In this document: piece after piece, positions 1-10,062 of the stretch
How the letters are laid out: the number at the start of each line of letters is the position of its first letter
How positions within the stretch are numbered: position 1 is the stretch's first letter
NCBI RefSeq assembly: GCF_000733775.1
Contig: NZ_JPOE01000002.1
Location: 2,108,001-2,172,000, forward strand
Direction of reading: 5' to 3'
DNA length: 64,000 nt
Source of the DNA: Thiomonas sp. FB-Cd
GTDB taxonomy: Bacteria; Pseudomonadota; Gammaproteobacteria; Burkholderiales; Burkholderiaceae_C
Program-made: the position numbers and the translations under genes
Notes under the pieces: model-generated
What the model was told of the DNA's origin: nothing
Seen by the model: the letters and a program-made list of their open reading frames with translations, nothing else
Database searches by the model: none

Positions 1-130
1 GCAACTCGTCGTCGGAGAGTCCTTCAAACTGCGACTCCAGCGCGTTAATGCGCTGCACAACGCGGCGATATTGGCGGAGCAGGCGCTCGTTGCGGCTGCC
101 AAAGAGACGGGTCAGGAAGGTTGCAGGCAT
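1..130 (-). CDS. secA: SecA preprotein translocase ATPase, N-terminal fragment (runs off window)
   Basis: The minus strand from the ATG at 128-130 encodes 43 residues before the window edge. They match the start of Sec[17 protein letters not shown], then [17 protein letters not shown]. SecA is the ATPase that drives unfolded proteins through SecYEG across the inner membrane. Only the first helices of nucleotide-binding domain 1 are visible and no Walker motif is in view. It is divergent from dciA, with about 155 bp between them that must hold both promoters. Linkage of secA to dciA and lpxC at the end of the dcw cluster is usual in Burkholderiales. Identity is secure despite the short length. 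Confidence 0.9.
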   Translation of the reverse strand, partial: MPATFLTRLFGSRNERLLRQYRRVVQRINALESQFEGLSDDEL

Positions 131-286
131 GGGTCGTTTTGGATGCGGCACGCCGGGCAGGCCAAAGCGGCCAAACCCTGGACGGTGGAACAATCGGCGC
201 GCATCACGCCCCGGTTGTCAGCGCAAGTCAAACTTGCATTCTACCCAGCGCTCCCACAAGACGATGCTGTCGGGCATTGCGGGACA

Positions 287-775
287 ATGGAGCCAAATCG
301 CCACCATGTCCACCAACGCCCCCCACTGCGCAAACCCCGCAGATCCGTCACTCCTGCGCCAACGGGCCCCAGCATGGCCGCGCTGCCCCTGTGGATGCAG
401 CGCACGCAAATCCTGGTTTCGCTCAAGGAGCAAGCACTCACGTCGAAACAGATGTGGGCGATGCTCCAGACAACGCTGCCTGCCGAACTCGCCAGTGCCG
501 TGCAACCTGGCAAGTGGGTCGACGGGGTGTGGGCACTCACCGCATCCTCGCCTGCGGTGGCGGCCAAGCTCAAACTCTTTGGGCCGTTATTGCTGCGCCA
601 GTTGCAAAAAGCCGGTTGGCCGCTGGTGCGCATTGCAGTGCGGGTCAAGGAACCAGGGAGAGAGCTGGGAAGCACCACTCCGGCCCCCCGGATCGCGACC
701 GGTTCACCGGCTCCGGCCGACGTGCGCGCTCGCCTGCGCGAATTGCGCAGGCGCCATGCGAAGGCTGGAGGTTGA
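287..775 (+). CDS. dciA: DciA-like DUF721 protein
   Basis: 162 aa from the ATG at 287; an in-frame ATG at 374 gives 133 aa and fits the domain better. The segment from about residue 45 to 125 has the DUF721 pattern: an LPAEL-type helix, a GVWALTASSPAVAAKL strand and helix, then a GWPLVRIAVRV strand. This is the KH-like fold of DciA, which helps load the replicative helicase DnaB in bacteria without DnaC. The tail is basic (LRELRRRHAKAG). It sits between secA (divergent) and lpxC (convergent, 33 bp away), the usual Burkholderiales position. The family call rests on pattern and synteny; the start is uncertain. Confidence 0.7.
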   Translation: MEPNRHHVHQRPPLRKPRRSVTPAPTGPSMAALPLWMQRTQILVSLKEQALTSKQMWAMLQTTLPAELASAVQPGKWVDGVWALTASSPAVAAKLKLFGPLLLRQLQKAGWPLVRIAVRVKEPGRELGSTTPAPRIATGSPAPADVRARLRELRRRHAKAGG

Positions 776-808
776 TAAGCGTGGCGTGCGCGGCGCGTCC
801 AGCCCTAC

Positions 809-1735
809 TCAGGCAGCCACTTTGAGCGTGCTGCGGTAGCCGATGGGGGCGTCCTCCGCGTGCGCAAAACTGACCACTTCGAAAGCATCTGGATCGGCCA
901 TGACGGCGCGTAGCAGCGCGTTGTTGACTGCATGACCGCTGCGATACGCGCTGTAGGCACCAATGATGGGATGCCCCGCGACGTAAAGGTCTCCGATGGC
1001 ATCGAGCATCTTGTGCTTGACAAACTCGGCGTCAAAGCGCAGCCCCTCCTGGTTCAGGATCCGCGACTCATCCATCACGATGGCATTTTCCATGCTGCCA
1101 CCCTGCGCCAAGCCCCGCTCGCGCAGCGCATCCACATCGCGCATAAAACCGAATGTTCGGGCACGCGCGATTTCGCGCACGTACGCCGTCATGCTGAAGT
1201 CAAACGCGTAATCCTGCGCCGTCTGGTCAATGGCGGGATGGTCGAATTCGATGGCGAAGTGAAGGCGAAAACCATCGTAAGGCTCCAGGCGCGCCCATTT
1301 ATCGCCATCACGATCGTGCGTGCGCACCTCGACCGGCTTGCGCATTCGAATGAAACGCCTTGGCGCAGGCTGGTCCTGCAGGCCCGAGGACTGCAGCAGG
1401 TAGACGAAGCTCGAGGCCGATCCATCCAGAATCGGAATCTCCTCCGCATCCACATCCACCAGCAAATTGTCAATGCCGAGACCTGCGCAAGCCGACAGCA
1501 GATGCTCGACCGTGTGAATTTTCACGTCACCCACGCCCAGCGTCGTGGCCATGCGCGTGTCCACGACCGCGTCGGGCTGCAACGCGATGCTCACCGGCAT
1601 GGGCAGATCGACGCGCCGAAAGACGATACCCGTGTCGACAGCAGCTGGGTGCAACGTGAGCTCGACGCGCTCACTGCTGTGCAAACCCACGCCAACGGCG
1701 CGGTTGGTCGAGCGAATGGTGCGCTGGGACAACAT
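809..1735 (-). CDS. lpxC: UDP-3-O-acyl-N-acetylglucosamine deacetylase LpxC
   Basis: 308 aa (E. coli 305). LpxC removes the acetyl group from UDP-3-O-acyl-GlcNAc, the committed step of lipid A synthesis, in the cytoplasm, using zinc. The start at 1735 is chosen because [20 protein letters not shown] matches the family N-terminus; the frame stays open upstream but that part is not LpxC-like. Zinc and catalytic residues are visible: His78 in TVEHLL, His241 and Asp245 in HKMLD, and His268 in SGHAVNN. It is the last gene of the minus-strand dcw run. About 210 bp with a strong hairpin separates it from ftsZ, so it may have its own promoter. Confidence 0.97.
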   Translation of the reverse strand: MLSQRTIRSTNRAVGVGLHSSERVELTLHPAAVDTGIVFRRVDLPMPVSIALQPDAVVDTRMATTLGVGDVKIHTVEHLLSACAGLGIDNLLVDVDAEEIPILDGSASSFVYLLQSSGLQDQPAPRRFIRMRKPVEVRTHDRDGDKWARLEPYDGFRLHFAIEFDHPAIDQTAQDYAFDFSMTAYVREIARARTFGFMRDVDALRERGLAQGGSMENAIVMDESRILNQEGLRFDAEFVKHKMLDAIGDLYVAGHPIIGAYSAYRSGHAVNNALLRAVMADPDAFEVVSFAHAEDAPIGYRSTLKVAA

Positions 1736-1811
1736 GATTACCGGCTTTCCGATCAAACCTGTATTTTTTTCAATGCCACAGGACCATTTTAGGGAGGCCT
1801 CGATAACCCTG

Positions 1812-1851
1812 CACGCCACCGCGCGCGGGAGGCAACGCGCGCGGTGGCGTG
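1812..1851. terminator. Perfect 16-bp hairpin between ftsZ and lpxC
   Basis: The arms are 1812-1827 and 1836-1851 (cacgccaccgcgcgcg and its exact reverse complement), with an 8-nt loop. It lies downstream of ftsZ and upstream of lpxC on the transcribed strand. No T-run follows on the minus strand, so it is not a textbook intrinsic terminator. It could attenuate transcription or protect the 3' end of the ftsZ message. A weaker inverted repeat follows at about 1857-1885. Confidence 0.5.
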
Positions 1852-1947
1852 TGGCGTGCCGCGGGCTGGGCAAGCCGCGGTACGCACCAGTGGAACGGGG
1901 TCATCCACCGGTGCTACGCCCACATCTCGACGGCGGAACCGTCGTCT

Positions 1948-3135
1948 TCAGTCAGCTTGCTTGCGCAGGAAGGCCGGAATCTCCATCTCGTCCATGCCGC
2001 TTTGCATCAGCGCATTGACGTGGGCAGAGGGCGCGTTGCCGCGGGGGTTGCGCCAGATTGCTGGAATCTGGGTGGAATCGATGCCCGCCCCATGACCCAT
2101 GCTCAGCGGCCCCGCATCGGTGCCCGTGCGCAGAACGGTCAGGCTGGGCGCTGCCTTCACGGCGGCCTTTGCACGAGACAGTCCGGTGGCAAGAACCGTC
2201 ACGCGCAGCGAGTCACCCATACTCGGATCGTTCACCGTGCCAAAAATGATGTGGGCATCGGCCGCGGCGTAGGCGCGGATCGCGTTCATGGCTTCGCGGG
2301 TTTCACTCAGTTTGAGCGAATCATCGGCGGTGATGTTGACCAGCACACCCTTTGCACCGGAGAGATCCACCCCGTCCAGAAGCGGGCAGACCACGGCCTG
2401 CTCGGCTGCCAATCGAGCGCGATCAGCGCCACTGGCCACTGCCGTACCCATCATGGCCTTGCCGGGCTCGCCCATCACCGTTTTCACGTCTTCGAAGTCG
2501 GCGTTGATCATGCCTGGCACGTTGATGATCTCGGCGATGCCGCCCGTGGCGTTTTTCAACACGTCATTGGCCTTGGCAAACGCCTCCTTCTGCGAGATGT
2601 CGTCGCCGTAAACCTCGAGGAGTTTTTCGTTAAGCACAACGATGAGCGAATCGACATTCTTCTCCAACTCCTCCAAGCCCGTTTCGGCGTTGGACAGTCG
2701 CTTGGTTCCCTCGAACTCGAATGGCTTGGTCACCACAGCCACAGTCAGGATGCCCATCTCCCGGGCGATGCGCGCAACCACCGGAGCGGCGCCGGTGCCT
2801 GTACCGCCCCCCATCCCGGCGGTGATGAACAGCATGTGCGCCCCAGCCAGCGCCTCGCGAATCTGGGCCTGGGCTTGCTCGGCTGCGTCGCGCCCCACCT
2901 GCGGCTTGCCACCGGCTCCGAGTCCCGTTTTGCCCAGCTGGATGAAGCGATGTGCGCTTGGACGCTGCAGGGCTTGTGCGTCCGTGTTGGCGCAGATGAA
3001 TTCCACACCCTTCACGCCACTGGCAATCATGTGCTCAACGGCGTTTCCACCGCCGCCGCCCATGCCGATCACCTTGATGTTCGTCCCGCGGTCGAACGCG
3101 CTGTCGCCGATGTCCTCAATCATTTCAAAAGCCAT
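1948..3135 (-). CDS. ftsZ: Cell division GTPase FtsZ
   Basis: 395 aa. FtsZ is the tubulin homologue that polymerises into the Z ring at midcell and recruits the divisome. The tubulin signature GGGTGTGAAP is at residues 109-118. The T7 synergy loop NADFEDVKTVM is near 210. A poorly conserved linker ends in the conserved C-terminal peptide DEMEIPAFLRKQ, which binds FtsA, ZipA and MinC. The N-terminus (MAFEMIEDIG) is typical of betaproteobacteria. It follows ftsA with an 84-bp gap. Full length and apparently intact. Confidence 0.98.
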   Translation of the reverse strand: MAFEMIEDIGDSAFDRGTNIKVIGMGGGGGNAVEHMIASGVKGVEFICANTDAQALQRPSAHRFIQLGKTGLGAGGKPQVGRDAAEQAQAQIREALAGAHMLFITAGMGGGTGTGAAPVVARIAREMGILTVAVVTKPFEFEGTKRLSNAETGLEELEKNVDSLIVVLNEKLLEVYGDDISQKEAFAKANDVLKNATGGIAEIINVPGMINADFEDVKTVMGEPGKAMMGTAVASGADRARLAAEQAVVCPLLDGVDLSGAKGVLVNITADDSLKLSETREAMNAIRAYAAADAHIIFGTVNDPSMGDSLRVTVLATGLSRAKAAVKAAPSLTVLRTGTDAGPLSMGHGAGIDSTQIPAIWRNPRGNAPSAHVNALMQSGMDEMEIPAFLRKQAD

Positions 3136-3219
3136 GATGCACCTCCGTCGATAAAGTTGAAAAGCCCTGCCCTGCCAAACACTGCCTGCCGCCGTGAGGC
3201 TGCAGACCCCGTAAACCCG

Positions 3220-4464
3220 CTAAAAATTTCCCGCGAACCAATCCCGCACGCGCGCCATCAGAGTGCGGGCGCTGCCGCTTTTCTGCGCAATGCGTGCGCC
3301 GCGCTGACGCTGTGTCTGCGCTTCCACGAGCAACCCCATGGCTGTGGAGTTGCGCGGGCTGCGCACCATGTCGGAAAGCGGACCGCTGTACTGCGGCAGA
3401 CCCAAGCGAACTGGCTTCAAGAAGATGTCTTCACCCAGTTCCACCATCCCCGGCATCAATGCCGCACCGCCGGTGAGCACCACTCCGGAGGACAGCACTT
3501 CCTCGTAGCCTGAGTCACGCACAACCTGCTGCACCAGGGAGAAGATCTCCTCCACGCGCGGTTCGATCACGCCGGCAAGCGCCTGGCGCGAAAGCATGCG
3601 CGGACCTCGATCACCCAAGCCGGGCACTTCAAGCCTCTCGTCAACGCCGGCCAGCAACTGCTTTGCGACACCGTGTTCGATCTTGATGTCTTCGGCATCT
3701 TTCGTGGGCGTGCGCAGCGCCATCGCGATATCGCTCGTGATGAGCTCGCCAGCGATCGGGATGATGGCTGTGTGGCGAATCGAACCCCCGGTGTAGATCG
3801 CCACGTCGGTCACCCCTGCACCGACGTCCACCAACACCACGCCGAGCTCCTTCTCATCCTCGGTCAGCACTGCGTGGCTCGATGCCAGCGGATGCAAAAC
3901 GACGGCGTCGACCTCGAGCCCACAGCGACGCACGCATTTGATGACGTTCTCGGCGGCGGTTTGCGCGCCGGTGACGATGTGCACCTTGGTTTCCAGGCGG
4001 ATGCCACTCATGCCCACGGGCTCCTTGACTTCCTGCCCGTCGATGATGAACTCTTGCGGCTCCACCAAAAGGAGTCGCTGATCGGTGGGAATATTCACCG
4101 CCTTGGCCGTTTCGATCACGCGCGACACATCGTTCTGCGTGACCTCGCGATCCTTGATCGCCACCATCCCTTCGGAGTTCTGACCCCGAATGTGGCTTCC
4201 GGTGATGCCTGTGATGACACGGGTAATCCGGCAATCGGCCATCAACTCGGCTTCCTTCAGCGCAGCCTGGATCGACTGCACGGTCGCCTCGATGTCCACC
4301 ACCACGCCACGGCGCATCCCCGCCGTGGCGGCCTGACCCATGCCGACGACTTTGAGCGTGGCTGCCGGGCTGTCCTGTTGTGGCAGGATTTCCGCCACCA
4401 TCGCAAGCACCTTGGATGTGCCGATGTCCAGCCCCACCACCAAATCTTTATAGTCCTTGGCCAT
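3220..4464 (-). CDS. ftsA: Cell division protein FtsA
   Basis: 414 aa, actin/Hsp70-fold ATPase that tethers FtsZ to the membrane and recruits later division proteins. The phosphate-1 motif VVGLDIGTSKV is at residues 8-18. SHIRGQNSEG and the DVGAGVTDVAIY phosphate-2 loop (around 210) follow, and GGAALMPG is in the C-terminal half. The last residues (RVRDWFAGNF) form the amphipathic membrane-targeting helix. Its ATG overlaps the ftsQ stop by one base (TAATG), which points to translational coupling. Confidence 0.98.
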   Translation of the reverse strand: MAKDYKDLVVGLDIGTSKVLAMVAEILPQQDSPAATLKVVGMGQAATAGMRRGVVVDIEATVQSIQAALKEAELMADCRITRVITGITGSHIRGQNSEGMVAIKDREVTQNDVSRVIETAKAVNIPTDQRLLLVEPQEFIIDGQEVKEPVGMSGIRLETKVHIVTGAQTAAENVIKCVRRCGLEVDAVVLHPLASSHAVLTEDEKELGVVLVDVGAGVTDVAIYTGGSIRHTAIIPIAGELITSDIAMALRTPTKDAEDIKIEHGVAKQLLAGVDERLEVPGLGDRGPRMLSRQALAGVIEPRVEEIFSLVQQVVRDSGYEEVLSSGVVLTGGAALMPGMVELGEDIFLKPVRLGLPQYSGPLSDMVRSPRNSTAMGLLVEAQTQRQRGARIAQKSGSARTLMARVRDWFAGNF

Positions 4465-5282
4465 TACCGAGCTCCCGTCGCCATGCCTTGTTGTTTCTTC
4501 ATCGTGGTGCCGGGCTGGACGCCCGGCGCATCTACCCCTTGCAGACGCACCGCAAACCCGTTGCTGTACCGCAAATCAGCGCTTTCGATCCTGCGCCCGT
4601 AATGCGTCTGCACGCCTTGCGCCAGCGCCAAAAACCGTTGCAGCCGCTGCCGGAATGCTTGCGCATCGGCGTCGCTGCCCAAATCAAGACTGGGTCCCCC
4701 ATCGATCTGCACCCGCCAGTTGCCTTCGGTGCCCAATTCCAGCGCGGAAATCTTCCATTTCATCGGGGCGAAATCCTGGGTGAGCGTGGCATACATCTGC
4801 GACACGCGCTGCTCGCTGCCTGTGGGTCCTGCAAAGCGAGGCAGGCCCATGTCCTGCACCTCGCCAAGATTGGCCTCAAATAGCTCGCCATCGGTATTGA
4901 CCAGGCCTGCAGTGGTCGTGCCTTCGCTCCAGGAGGCCAACGGCTTCTGCGACTCCAGTGTGACCAGCAGGGACAGCGGCCATACCCGCTGCACCACAGC
5001 CCTGCGCACCCAAGGGACCTGGTCGAAGACCTTCTGGGCTGCGGCCAGGTTCACGGTGAACCAGTTGCCTTGCAGGCGTGGCAGGGCCTCACCGCGTAGG
5101 GCGGTCGCACTGACGTGCTGCAAGCTGCCTTCGACCTGGACGCTGCGTATGGCCCACAACGGCTGCCGCAGGAACCAGTTGCCAGCCACCAGGAACGCAC
5201 CGAGCAAAAACACCCACACCAATGCGCCACTGGTGAAATTCATCAACCGGATGTCGCGCGGCAGGTCCTGGCGTGTGCTCAC
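4464..5282 (-). CDS. ftsQ: Cell division protein FtsQ
   Basis: 272 aa (E. coli 276) if translation begins at the GTG at 5280-5282, which overlaps the ddl stop as GTGA. The alternative ATG at 5243 would remove only 13 residues. The order is a short cytoplasmic N-terminus, one membrane segment (about residues 15-35, [16 protein letters not shown]), then the periplasmic POTRA domain starting near IRSVQVEG, and a beta domain. FtsQ bridges early and late divisome proteins with FtsL and FtsB. It is coupled to ddl upstream and ftsA downstream. Confidence 0.93.
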   Translation of the reverse strand: MSTRQDLPRDIRLMNFTSGALVWVFLLGAFLVAGNWFLRQPLWAIRSVQVEGSLQHVSATALRGEALPRLQGNWFTVNLAAAQKVFDQVPWVRRAVVQRVWPLSLLVTLESQKPLASWSEGTTTAGLVNTDGELFEANLGEVQDMGLPRFAGPTGSEQRVSQMYATLTQDFAPMKWKISALELGTEGNWRVQIDGGPSLDLGSDADAQAFRQRLQRFLALAQGVQTHYGRRIESADLRYSNGFAVRLQGVDAPGVQPGTTMKKQQGMATGAR

Positions 5283-6268
5283 GAGCGTCCCCCAGATGCC
5301 GTGCCGGCGGGCGTGTCCAGACGCGCCTCGGCCAGAATGCGAAGGCACAGGTCTTCGTAGCTCAACCCGGCCACGCGAGCTGCCATCGGCACCAAGGAGT
5401 GACCCGTCATGCCCGGGCTCGTGTTCATTTCGAGCAGGAACGGCTTGCGATCGGCGGCACGGATCATGATGTCTGCACGACCCCAGCCGCGGCATCCCAG
5501 ACTGCGATAGCTGGCGAGCACGAGTTGAGCGATCGCTTCCTCCTCACCTGCGGGCAGGCCCGCCGGGCAGATGTAGCGCGTCTCGTTGCTGTAGTACTTG
5601 TGCTCGAAGTCGTAATTGCCCCCGGGGGCAACGATATGAATCAGCGGCAGCGCCACGGCCGCGTCCCCCTCGCCCAGAACCCCACAAGTCACCTCGTCAC
5701 CTGCGATGAACTGCTCGGCGAGAACAGCGCAGTCAAAGCGTGCCGCTTCCCGGTACGCATCGTCCACGGCGCCCATGTCATCCGCGCGTGCAAGCCCGAG
5801 CGTGGACCCTTCATGCGCCGCCTTGAACATGAGCGGCAAACCCAACTCACGCGCCGCGGCCTGGGCTTGTTCGACACTTTCGACCATGCGCCACGCCGGA
5901 GTGCTCAGGCCCTCGCATTGCCACAGGCGCTTGGTCATGTGCTTGTCGATCGCAAGCGCCGAGGCCAGCACACCGGGTCCGGTATAGGCAATCCCCAGCA
6001 GCTCCAGCGCGCCTTGCACCGTACCGTCCTCGCCATGGCGCCCATGCAGCGCGATGAACACGCGCGTAACGCCCAGTTCGGACAGCGCGCAAAGCGGTCT
6101 TTCTCCCGGGTCGAAAGCGACTGCATCCACGCCGCGCGATTGAAGCGCGGCCAGCACCCCCTTGCCTGACATGAGCGAGACTTCACGCTCGCTGGAGCTG
6201 CCACCCATGAGCACGGCCACGCGCCCGAATGCCTTCGGATTCACGATTGGAGGCTGTAGATGCGTCAT
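5279..6268 (-). CDS. ddl: D-alanine--D-alanine ligase Ddl
   Basis: 329 aa ATP-grasp enzyme that joins two D-alanines for the peptidoglycan pentapeptide, in the cytoplasm. Visible motifs are [10 protein letters not shown] near residue 23, [13 protein letters not shown] (substrate loop), [12 protein letters not shown], and the metal-binding EMNTSPGMT near the C-terminus. The start at 6268 overlaps the murC stop (ATGA); the open frame upstream is murC antiphase sequence. The usual DdlB position after murC in the dcw cluster. Confidence 0.96.
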   Translation of the reverse strand: MTHLQPPIVNPKAFGRVAVLMGGSSSEREVSLMSGKGVLAALQSRGVDAVAFDPGERPLCALSELGVTRVFIALHGRHGEDGTVQGALELLGIAYTGPGVLASALAIDKHMTKRLWQCEGLSTPAWRMVESVEQAQAAARELGLPLMFKAAHEGSTLGLARADDMGAVDDAYREAARFDCAVLAEQFIAGDEVTCGVLGEGDAAVALPLIHIVAPGGNYDFEHKYYSNETRYICPAGLPAGEEEAIAQLVLASYRSLGCRGWGRADIMIRAADRKPFLLEMNTSPGMTGHSLVPMAARVAGLSYEDLCLRILAEARLDTPAGTASGGRS

Positions 6269-7680
6269 GCTGCAATCTCCGCTGTGCGCGCCAGCTCCAC
6301 CACCTTGTGCGGTACCGCGCCGATCGAACCGGCACCCATGCACAACACGACGTCACCATCGCGCGCGGCATCCAGGATCGCCTGCGGCATCGCGCCGATG
6401 TCGTCGACAAACACGGGCTCGGCCTTGCCCACCACGCGTAGGGCCCGTGCCAGGCTGCGCCCGTCGGCCGCCACCAGTGGCGGCTCGCCCGCTGCATACA
6501 CCTCCGCCAGCAGCACGGCATCAGCCCGGCCGAGCACGGACACGAAATCCTCGAAAAGATCACGGGTACGGGTGTAGCGGTGGGGCTGGAACGCCAGCAC
6601 GATGCGCCGCCCCGGATATGCGCCACGCGCCGCCTCCAGCGTGGCGGCCATCTCAACAGGGTGATGTCCGTAATCATCGATCAGCAGGAAGCTGCCGCCG
6701 GCGTTCAGCGTGATGGCCCCATAGGATTGAAAGCGCCGACCCACACCATGAAAATCAGCCAGCGCCTTGAGCACCGCGGCGTCGTCCACTCCCAATTCCG
6801 CCGCCACCGCGATGGCCGCCAGCGCGTTGCGCACATTGTGCAGACCCGGCAGGTTGAGCGTCACCGCGAGCGGCGGAAGCACCACGCCGTTGCGCCGCAG
6901 CGCCGTGAAGTGCATGCGCTGGCCTTCGGCGCGTACGTCCACAGCGCGCACCTGCGCATCCTCGCTCAGGCCATAGGGCGTGATGGGCTTGGAAACAAAG
7001 GGCAGGATGGCCCGCACCCCCGGGTCGTCCACGCAAAGGATGGCAGCGCCATAGAAGGGCAAGCGGCCGATGAACTCGACAAAGGCGTGGCGCAGCCGAG
7101 CCATGTCGTGGCCATAGGTGTCCATGTGGTCGGCGTCGATATTCGTCACCACGGCCATGACCGGTAGCAGGTTGAGGAATGATGCGTCCGACTCGTCAGC
7201 CTCCACCACGATGTAGTCGCCCTGCCCGAGCTTGGCATTCGCCCCGGCGCTTGTCAGCTTGCCACCAATGACGAAGGTCGGATCCAACCCGCCTTCGGCC
7301 AACACGCTGGCGACCAGGCTCGTTGTTGTGGTCTTGCCGTGCGTTCCAGCGATGGCAATTCCACGCTTGAGGCGCATCAATTCAGCCAGCATGACGGCGC
7401 GGGGGACGACGGGTATATGGCGCGCGCGCGCCGCGCGTACCTCCGGGTTCTCGGCCCCCACAGCAGTGGACACCACCACGGCGTCAGCGCCCGCGATATG
7501 CGCCGCGTCGTGCCCGATGGCCACACGGGCACCCAAACCGCGCAGGCGCTGCACGGCTGCGCCTTCCGCCAGGTCGCTGCCGGTGATCTCGTAGCCGAGG
7601 TTGAGCAGCACCTCGGCGATACCGCTCATCCCGGCGCCGCCGATGCCCACGAAGTGAATCTGTCGAATCGCGTGTTTCAT
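6265..7680 (-). CDS. murC: UDP-N-acetylmuramate--L-alanine ligase MurC
   Basis: 471 aa. MurC adds L-alanine to UDP-MurNAc, the first amino acid of the stem peptide. The Rossmann motif [14 protein letters not shown] is at residues 9-22. The Mur ligase P-loop [11 protein letters not shown] is near 113. DADHMDTYG and the C-terminal DDYGHHPVE are also seen. It overlaps murG upstream (ATGA) and ddl downstream (ATGA), so it is part of a tightly coupled block. Confidence 0.97.
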   Translation of the reverse strand: MKHAIRQIHFVGIGGAGMSGIAEVLLNLGYEITGSDLAEGAAVQRLRGLGARVAIGHDAAHIAGADAVVVSTAVGAENPEVRAARARHIPVVPRAVMLAELMRLKRGIAIAGTHGKTTTTSLVASVLAEGGLDPTFVIGGKLTSAGANAKLGQGDYIVVEADESDASFLNLLPVMAVVTNIDADHMDTYGHDMARLRHAFVEFIGRLPFYGAAILCVDDPGVRAILPFVSKPITPYGLSEDAQVRAVDVRAEGQRMHFTALRRNGVVLPPLAVTLNLPGLHNVRNALAAIAVAAELGVDDAAVLKALADFHGVGRRFQSYGAITLNAGGSFLLIDDYGHHPVEMAATLEAARGAYPGRRIVLAFQPHRYTRTRDLFEDFVSVLGRADAVLLAEVYAAGEPPLVAADGRSLARALRVVGKAEPVFVDDIGAMPQAILDAARDGDVVLCMGAGSIGAVPHKVVELARTAEIAA

Positions 7681-8750
7681 AGCGGGCTCTCCAGGGTCTC
7701 GCAGGCGGCCACGATGCGCTCGACTGCATCGCGCCGGGCCAACCGGTGCGCCTGGAGCGCCATCGCGAGCAGGCGGGGGCGGTCCAGCGTACGCAGTTGT
7801 GCGGCGAGAGACTCAGGTGTGAAGTCAGTTTGTTGGACGAGCAAGGCAGCGCCCGGCTCCGCCAGGAAGCGGGCGTTCGCTGTCTGGTGATCGTCCACCG
7901 CGTGCGGGAACGGGACAAACAGCGCCGCCACCCCGGCGCAGGCGATCTCGCTGACGGTGGAGGCGCCAGCACGGCAGATCACAAGATCAGCCTCTGCGTA
8001 GGCCGCAGCCATGTCATCGATAAACTCGCGGCACTCGGCTTGCACGCCAAGCTGCGCGTAGCGATGTTGCAGGGCTTGCAGATGGCCACGACCGCTTTGA
8101 TGCAGAACCCGAGGACGCTGCTGCGCCGACAACAGCGCCAGCGCCTGAGGTACGCGCTCATTGAGCGCCGCTGCGCCCAGGCTGCCGCCCACCACCAGCA
8201 CGCGCAACGGGCCGCTGCGCGTGCCATAGCGCTGTGCTGGCGGCGACAACTCTCGAATGCTCCGGCGCACCGGATTGCCGACCCAGTCGCCGGTGGGCAG
8301 TGTGTGAGGGAATGCCGTGAGCACGCGGTCGGCCAACCGCGCCAGCAGACGATTGCTCATGCCGGCTACCGCGTTCTGTTCGTGCAGCACCAACCGGGCG
8401 CCAGCCCAGTCGCTCATCAAGCCGCCTGGAACCGTGATGTAGCCTCCCATGCCCAGCACCACGCTGGGACGCACGCGACGCAGGGCACGCAGCGCCTGCC
8501 CGAAGGCACGAAAAAGTCTCACAGGCAACAGCAACCTGGTCATCAGCCCTTTGCCACGCACGCCGCCAAAGTTCACCCAAAGCATGGGGTAGCCCTGCGC
8601 TGGCACGAGCCGCGATTCCATGCTGCCTGGCGCGCCCATCCAATGCACCGTCCAGCCGGCAGCGCGCAAGCCCTCGCCCACCGCGAGCCCAGGGAAAATA
8701 TGCCCTCCGGTTCCGCCGGCCATGATGACTGCAGTCCTCGGCGCACTCAT
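7677..8750 (-). CDS. murG: UDP-GlcNAc transferase MurG
   Basis: 357 aa (E. coli 355). MurG transfers GlcNAc to lipid I to make lipid II on the inner face of the membrane. The first glycine-rich loop [12 protein letters not shown] begins at about residue 12; a second, [11 protein letters not shown], is in the C-terminal domain. The acceptor-binding HEQNAVAG and the donor-binding [11 protein letters not shown] and [10 protein letters not shown] segments are present. The start at 8750 ([13 protein letters not shown]) fits the family; the open frame upstream is not MurG-like. An 80-bp gap separates it from ftsW. Confidence 0.96.
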   Translation of the reverse strand: MSAPRTAVIMAGGTGGHIFPGLAVGEGLRAAGWTVHWMGAPGSMESRLVPAQGYPMLWVNFGGVRGKGLMTRLLLPVRLFRAFGQALRALRRVRPSVVLGMGGYITVPGGLMSDWAGARLVLHEQNAVAGMSNRLLARLADRVLTAFPHTLPTGDWVGNPVRRSIRELSPPAQRYGTRSGPLRVLVVGGSLGAAALNERVPQALALLSAQQRPRVLHQSGRGHLQALQHRYAQLGVQAECREFIDDMAAAYAEADLVICRAGASTVSEIACAGVAALFVPFPHAVDDHQTANARFLAEPGAALLVQQTDFTPESLAAQLRTLDRPRLLAMALQAHRLARRDAVERIVAACETLESPL

Positions 8751-8829
8751 TGGCGTCCACCCGTCGGCATGATTGGACCCTGGCGGTGCATGCGCTGCAC
8801 GGCAGGCCATCGGCTGTGCACGCATGCGC

Positions 8830-10062
8830 TCATACGTGACCTCCGCGCATGAGGACACGATTCTCGAAATCCACCCGGAGCAAGATGGCCAGGGAGAGGA
8901 GCGACACCAATGTCGCTGAACCCCCATAGCTCAGTAACGGCAGGGTCAGACCCTTCGTCGGCAAAAGACCGAGGTTGACGCCAATGTTGATGAACGCCTG
9001 CCCACCGACGAGCACTCCCACGCCCTGCGCCACGAGCGACGAGAACATGCGGTCCGCGGCCAGCGCCTGGCGACCGATGTCAAACGCGCGCTTGGTAATC
9101 CAGGCGAACACCAGGGTGACGGCCAGCACGCCTGCAAAACCCAGTTCCTCGCCGATGATGGCGAGAAGGAAGTCCGTCTGAGGCTCCGGCAGGTAATGCA
9201 GCTTTTCCACGCTCCCGCCCAGGCCCACGCCCAGCCAATGACCCCGCCCCATGGCAATGAGGGCATGCGCCAACTGGTAGGCGCTTCCCAGAGCCTGCCC
9301 CTCAGCCCAGGGATTGAGGTACGCGAAGATGCGATCGCGCCGCCATGGCGACAGCACAATCATCAGCACGAACGCGCCGATCATCACCACCGTCAGGGCG
9401 GCAAACATCTTGCCATTCACGCCGCCGAGGTACACGATGACCATGGCCACCGATGCGATGACGAGGAATGCGCCCATGTCGGGTTCGGCCAGGAGAAGCA
9501 TGCCAATCACGGCAAGCGCGGCAGCCATGGGCACGAAGGCTTTGCCGAACTTCTGCTTCACATCTTGCTTACGCACGATGAAATCAGCCGCGTACAGAAT
9601 GGTGGTGAGCTTGACGAGTTCCGAAGGCTGAAAATTGAACACGCCCAGCGGAATCCAGCGCCGCGAGCCGTTGACGCCCTTGCCGAGGAAGGGAACGAGC
9701 ACTGCCACGAGCATGACCAGCGAGGCCACAAACAGGTAGGGCGCCCATCGCTCCCAAAATTTCATCGGAAACTGGAATACCACCCACCCGCCGATCAAGC
9801 CAAGGGCGATCGCGGCAAGATCGCGCCAGAAAAAATGAAACTGCGTCCAGTGTGCGAAGTGCGGGTCTTCCGGAATGGCCACCGTGGCCGAATACACCAT
9901 GACCAACCCGAAGGCCAGGAGCAGCACGATGACCCAAAGCAAGTTTTGGTCAAAGTCCAGCATGCGGGAGGCAGCCGGGCCGACATAGCCGATGCGAACC
10001 GGCATTGGCGCGGGCTTGTCGGCGCTGCCCATGCCGCGCCACATCGGAAAGGGCAGCTTCAT
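8830..10062 (-). CDS. ftsW: Peptidoglycan glycosyltransferase FtsW
   Basis: 410 aa SEDS-family polytopic membrane protein that polymerises septal glycan strands together with FtsI. About ten hydrophobic segments follow a cytoplasmic N-terminus of around 35 residues. The SEDS motifs [18 protein letters not shown] and [12 protein letters not shown] are visible. Its ATG overlaps the murD stop (ATGA). Confidence 0.96.
   Translation of the reverse strand: MKLPFPMWRGMGSADKPAPMPVRIGYVGPAASRMLDFDQNLLWVIVLLLAFGLVMVYSATVAIPEDPHFAHWTQFHFFWRDLAAIALGLIGGWVVFQFPMKFWERWAPYLFVASLVMLVAVLVPFLGKGVNGSRRWIPLGVFNFQPSELVKLTTILYAADFIVRKQDVKQKFGKAFVPMAAALAVIGMLLLAEPDMGAFLVIASVAMVIVYLGGVNGKMFAALTVVMIGAFVLMIVLSPWRRDRIFAYLNPWAEGQALGSAYQLAHALIAMGRGHWLGVGLGGSVEKLHYLPEPQTDFLLAIIGEELGFAGVLAVTLVFAWITKRAFDIGRQALAADRMFSSLVAQGVGVLVGGQAFINIGVNLGLLPTKGLTLPLLSYGGSATLVSLLSLAILLRVDFENRVLMRGGHV

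Noticed and set aside
1849..3513. Long plus-strand open frame (554 codons) across ftsZ and the ftsZ-ftsA gap
   Set aside because: It is antisense to ftsZ, has no family features, and arises from the GC-rich codon pattern of ftsZ.
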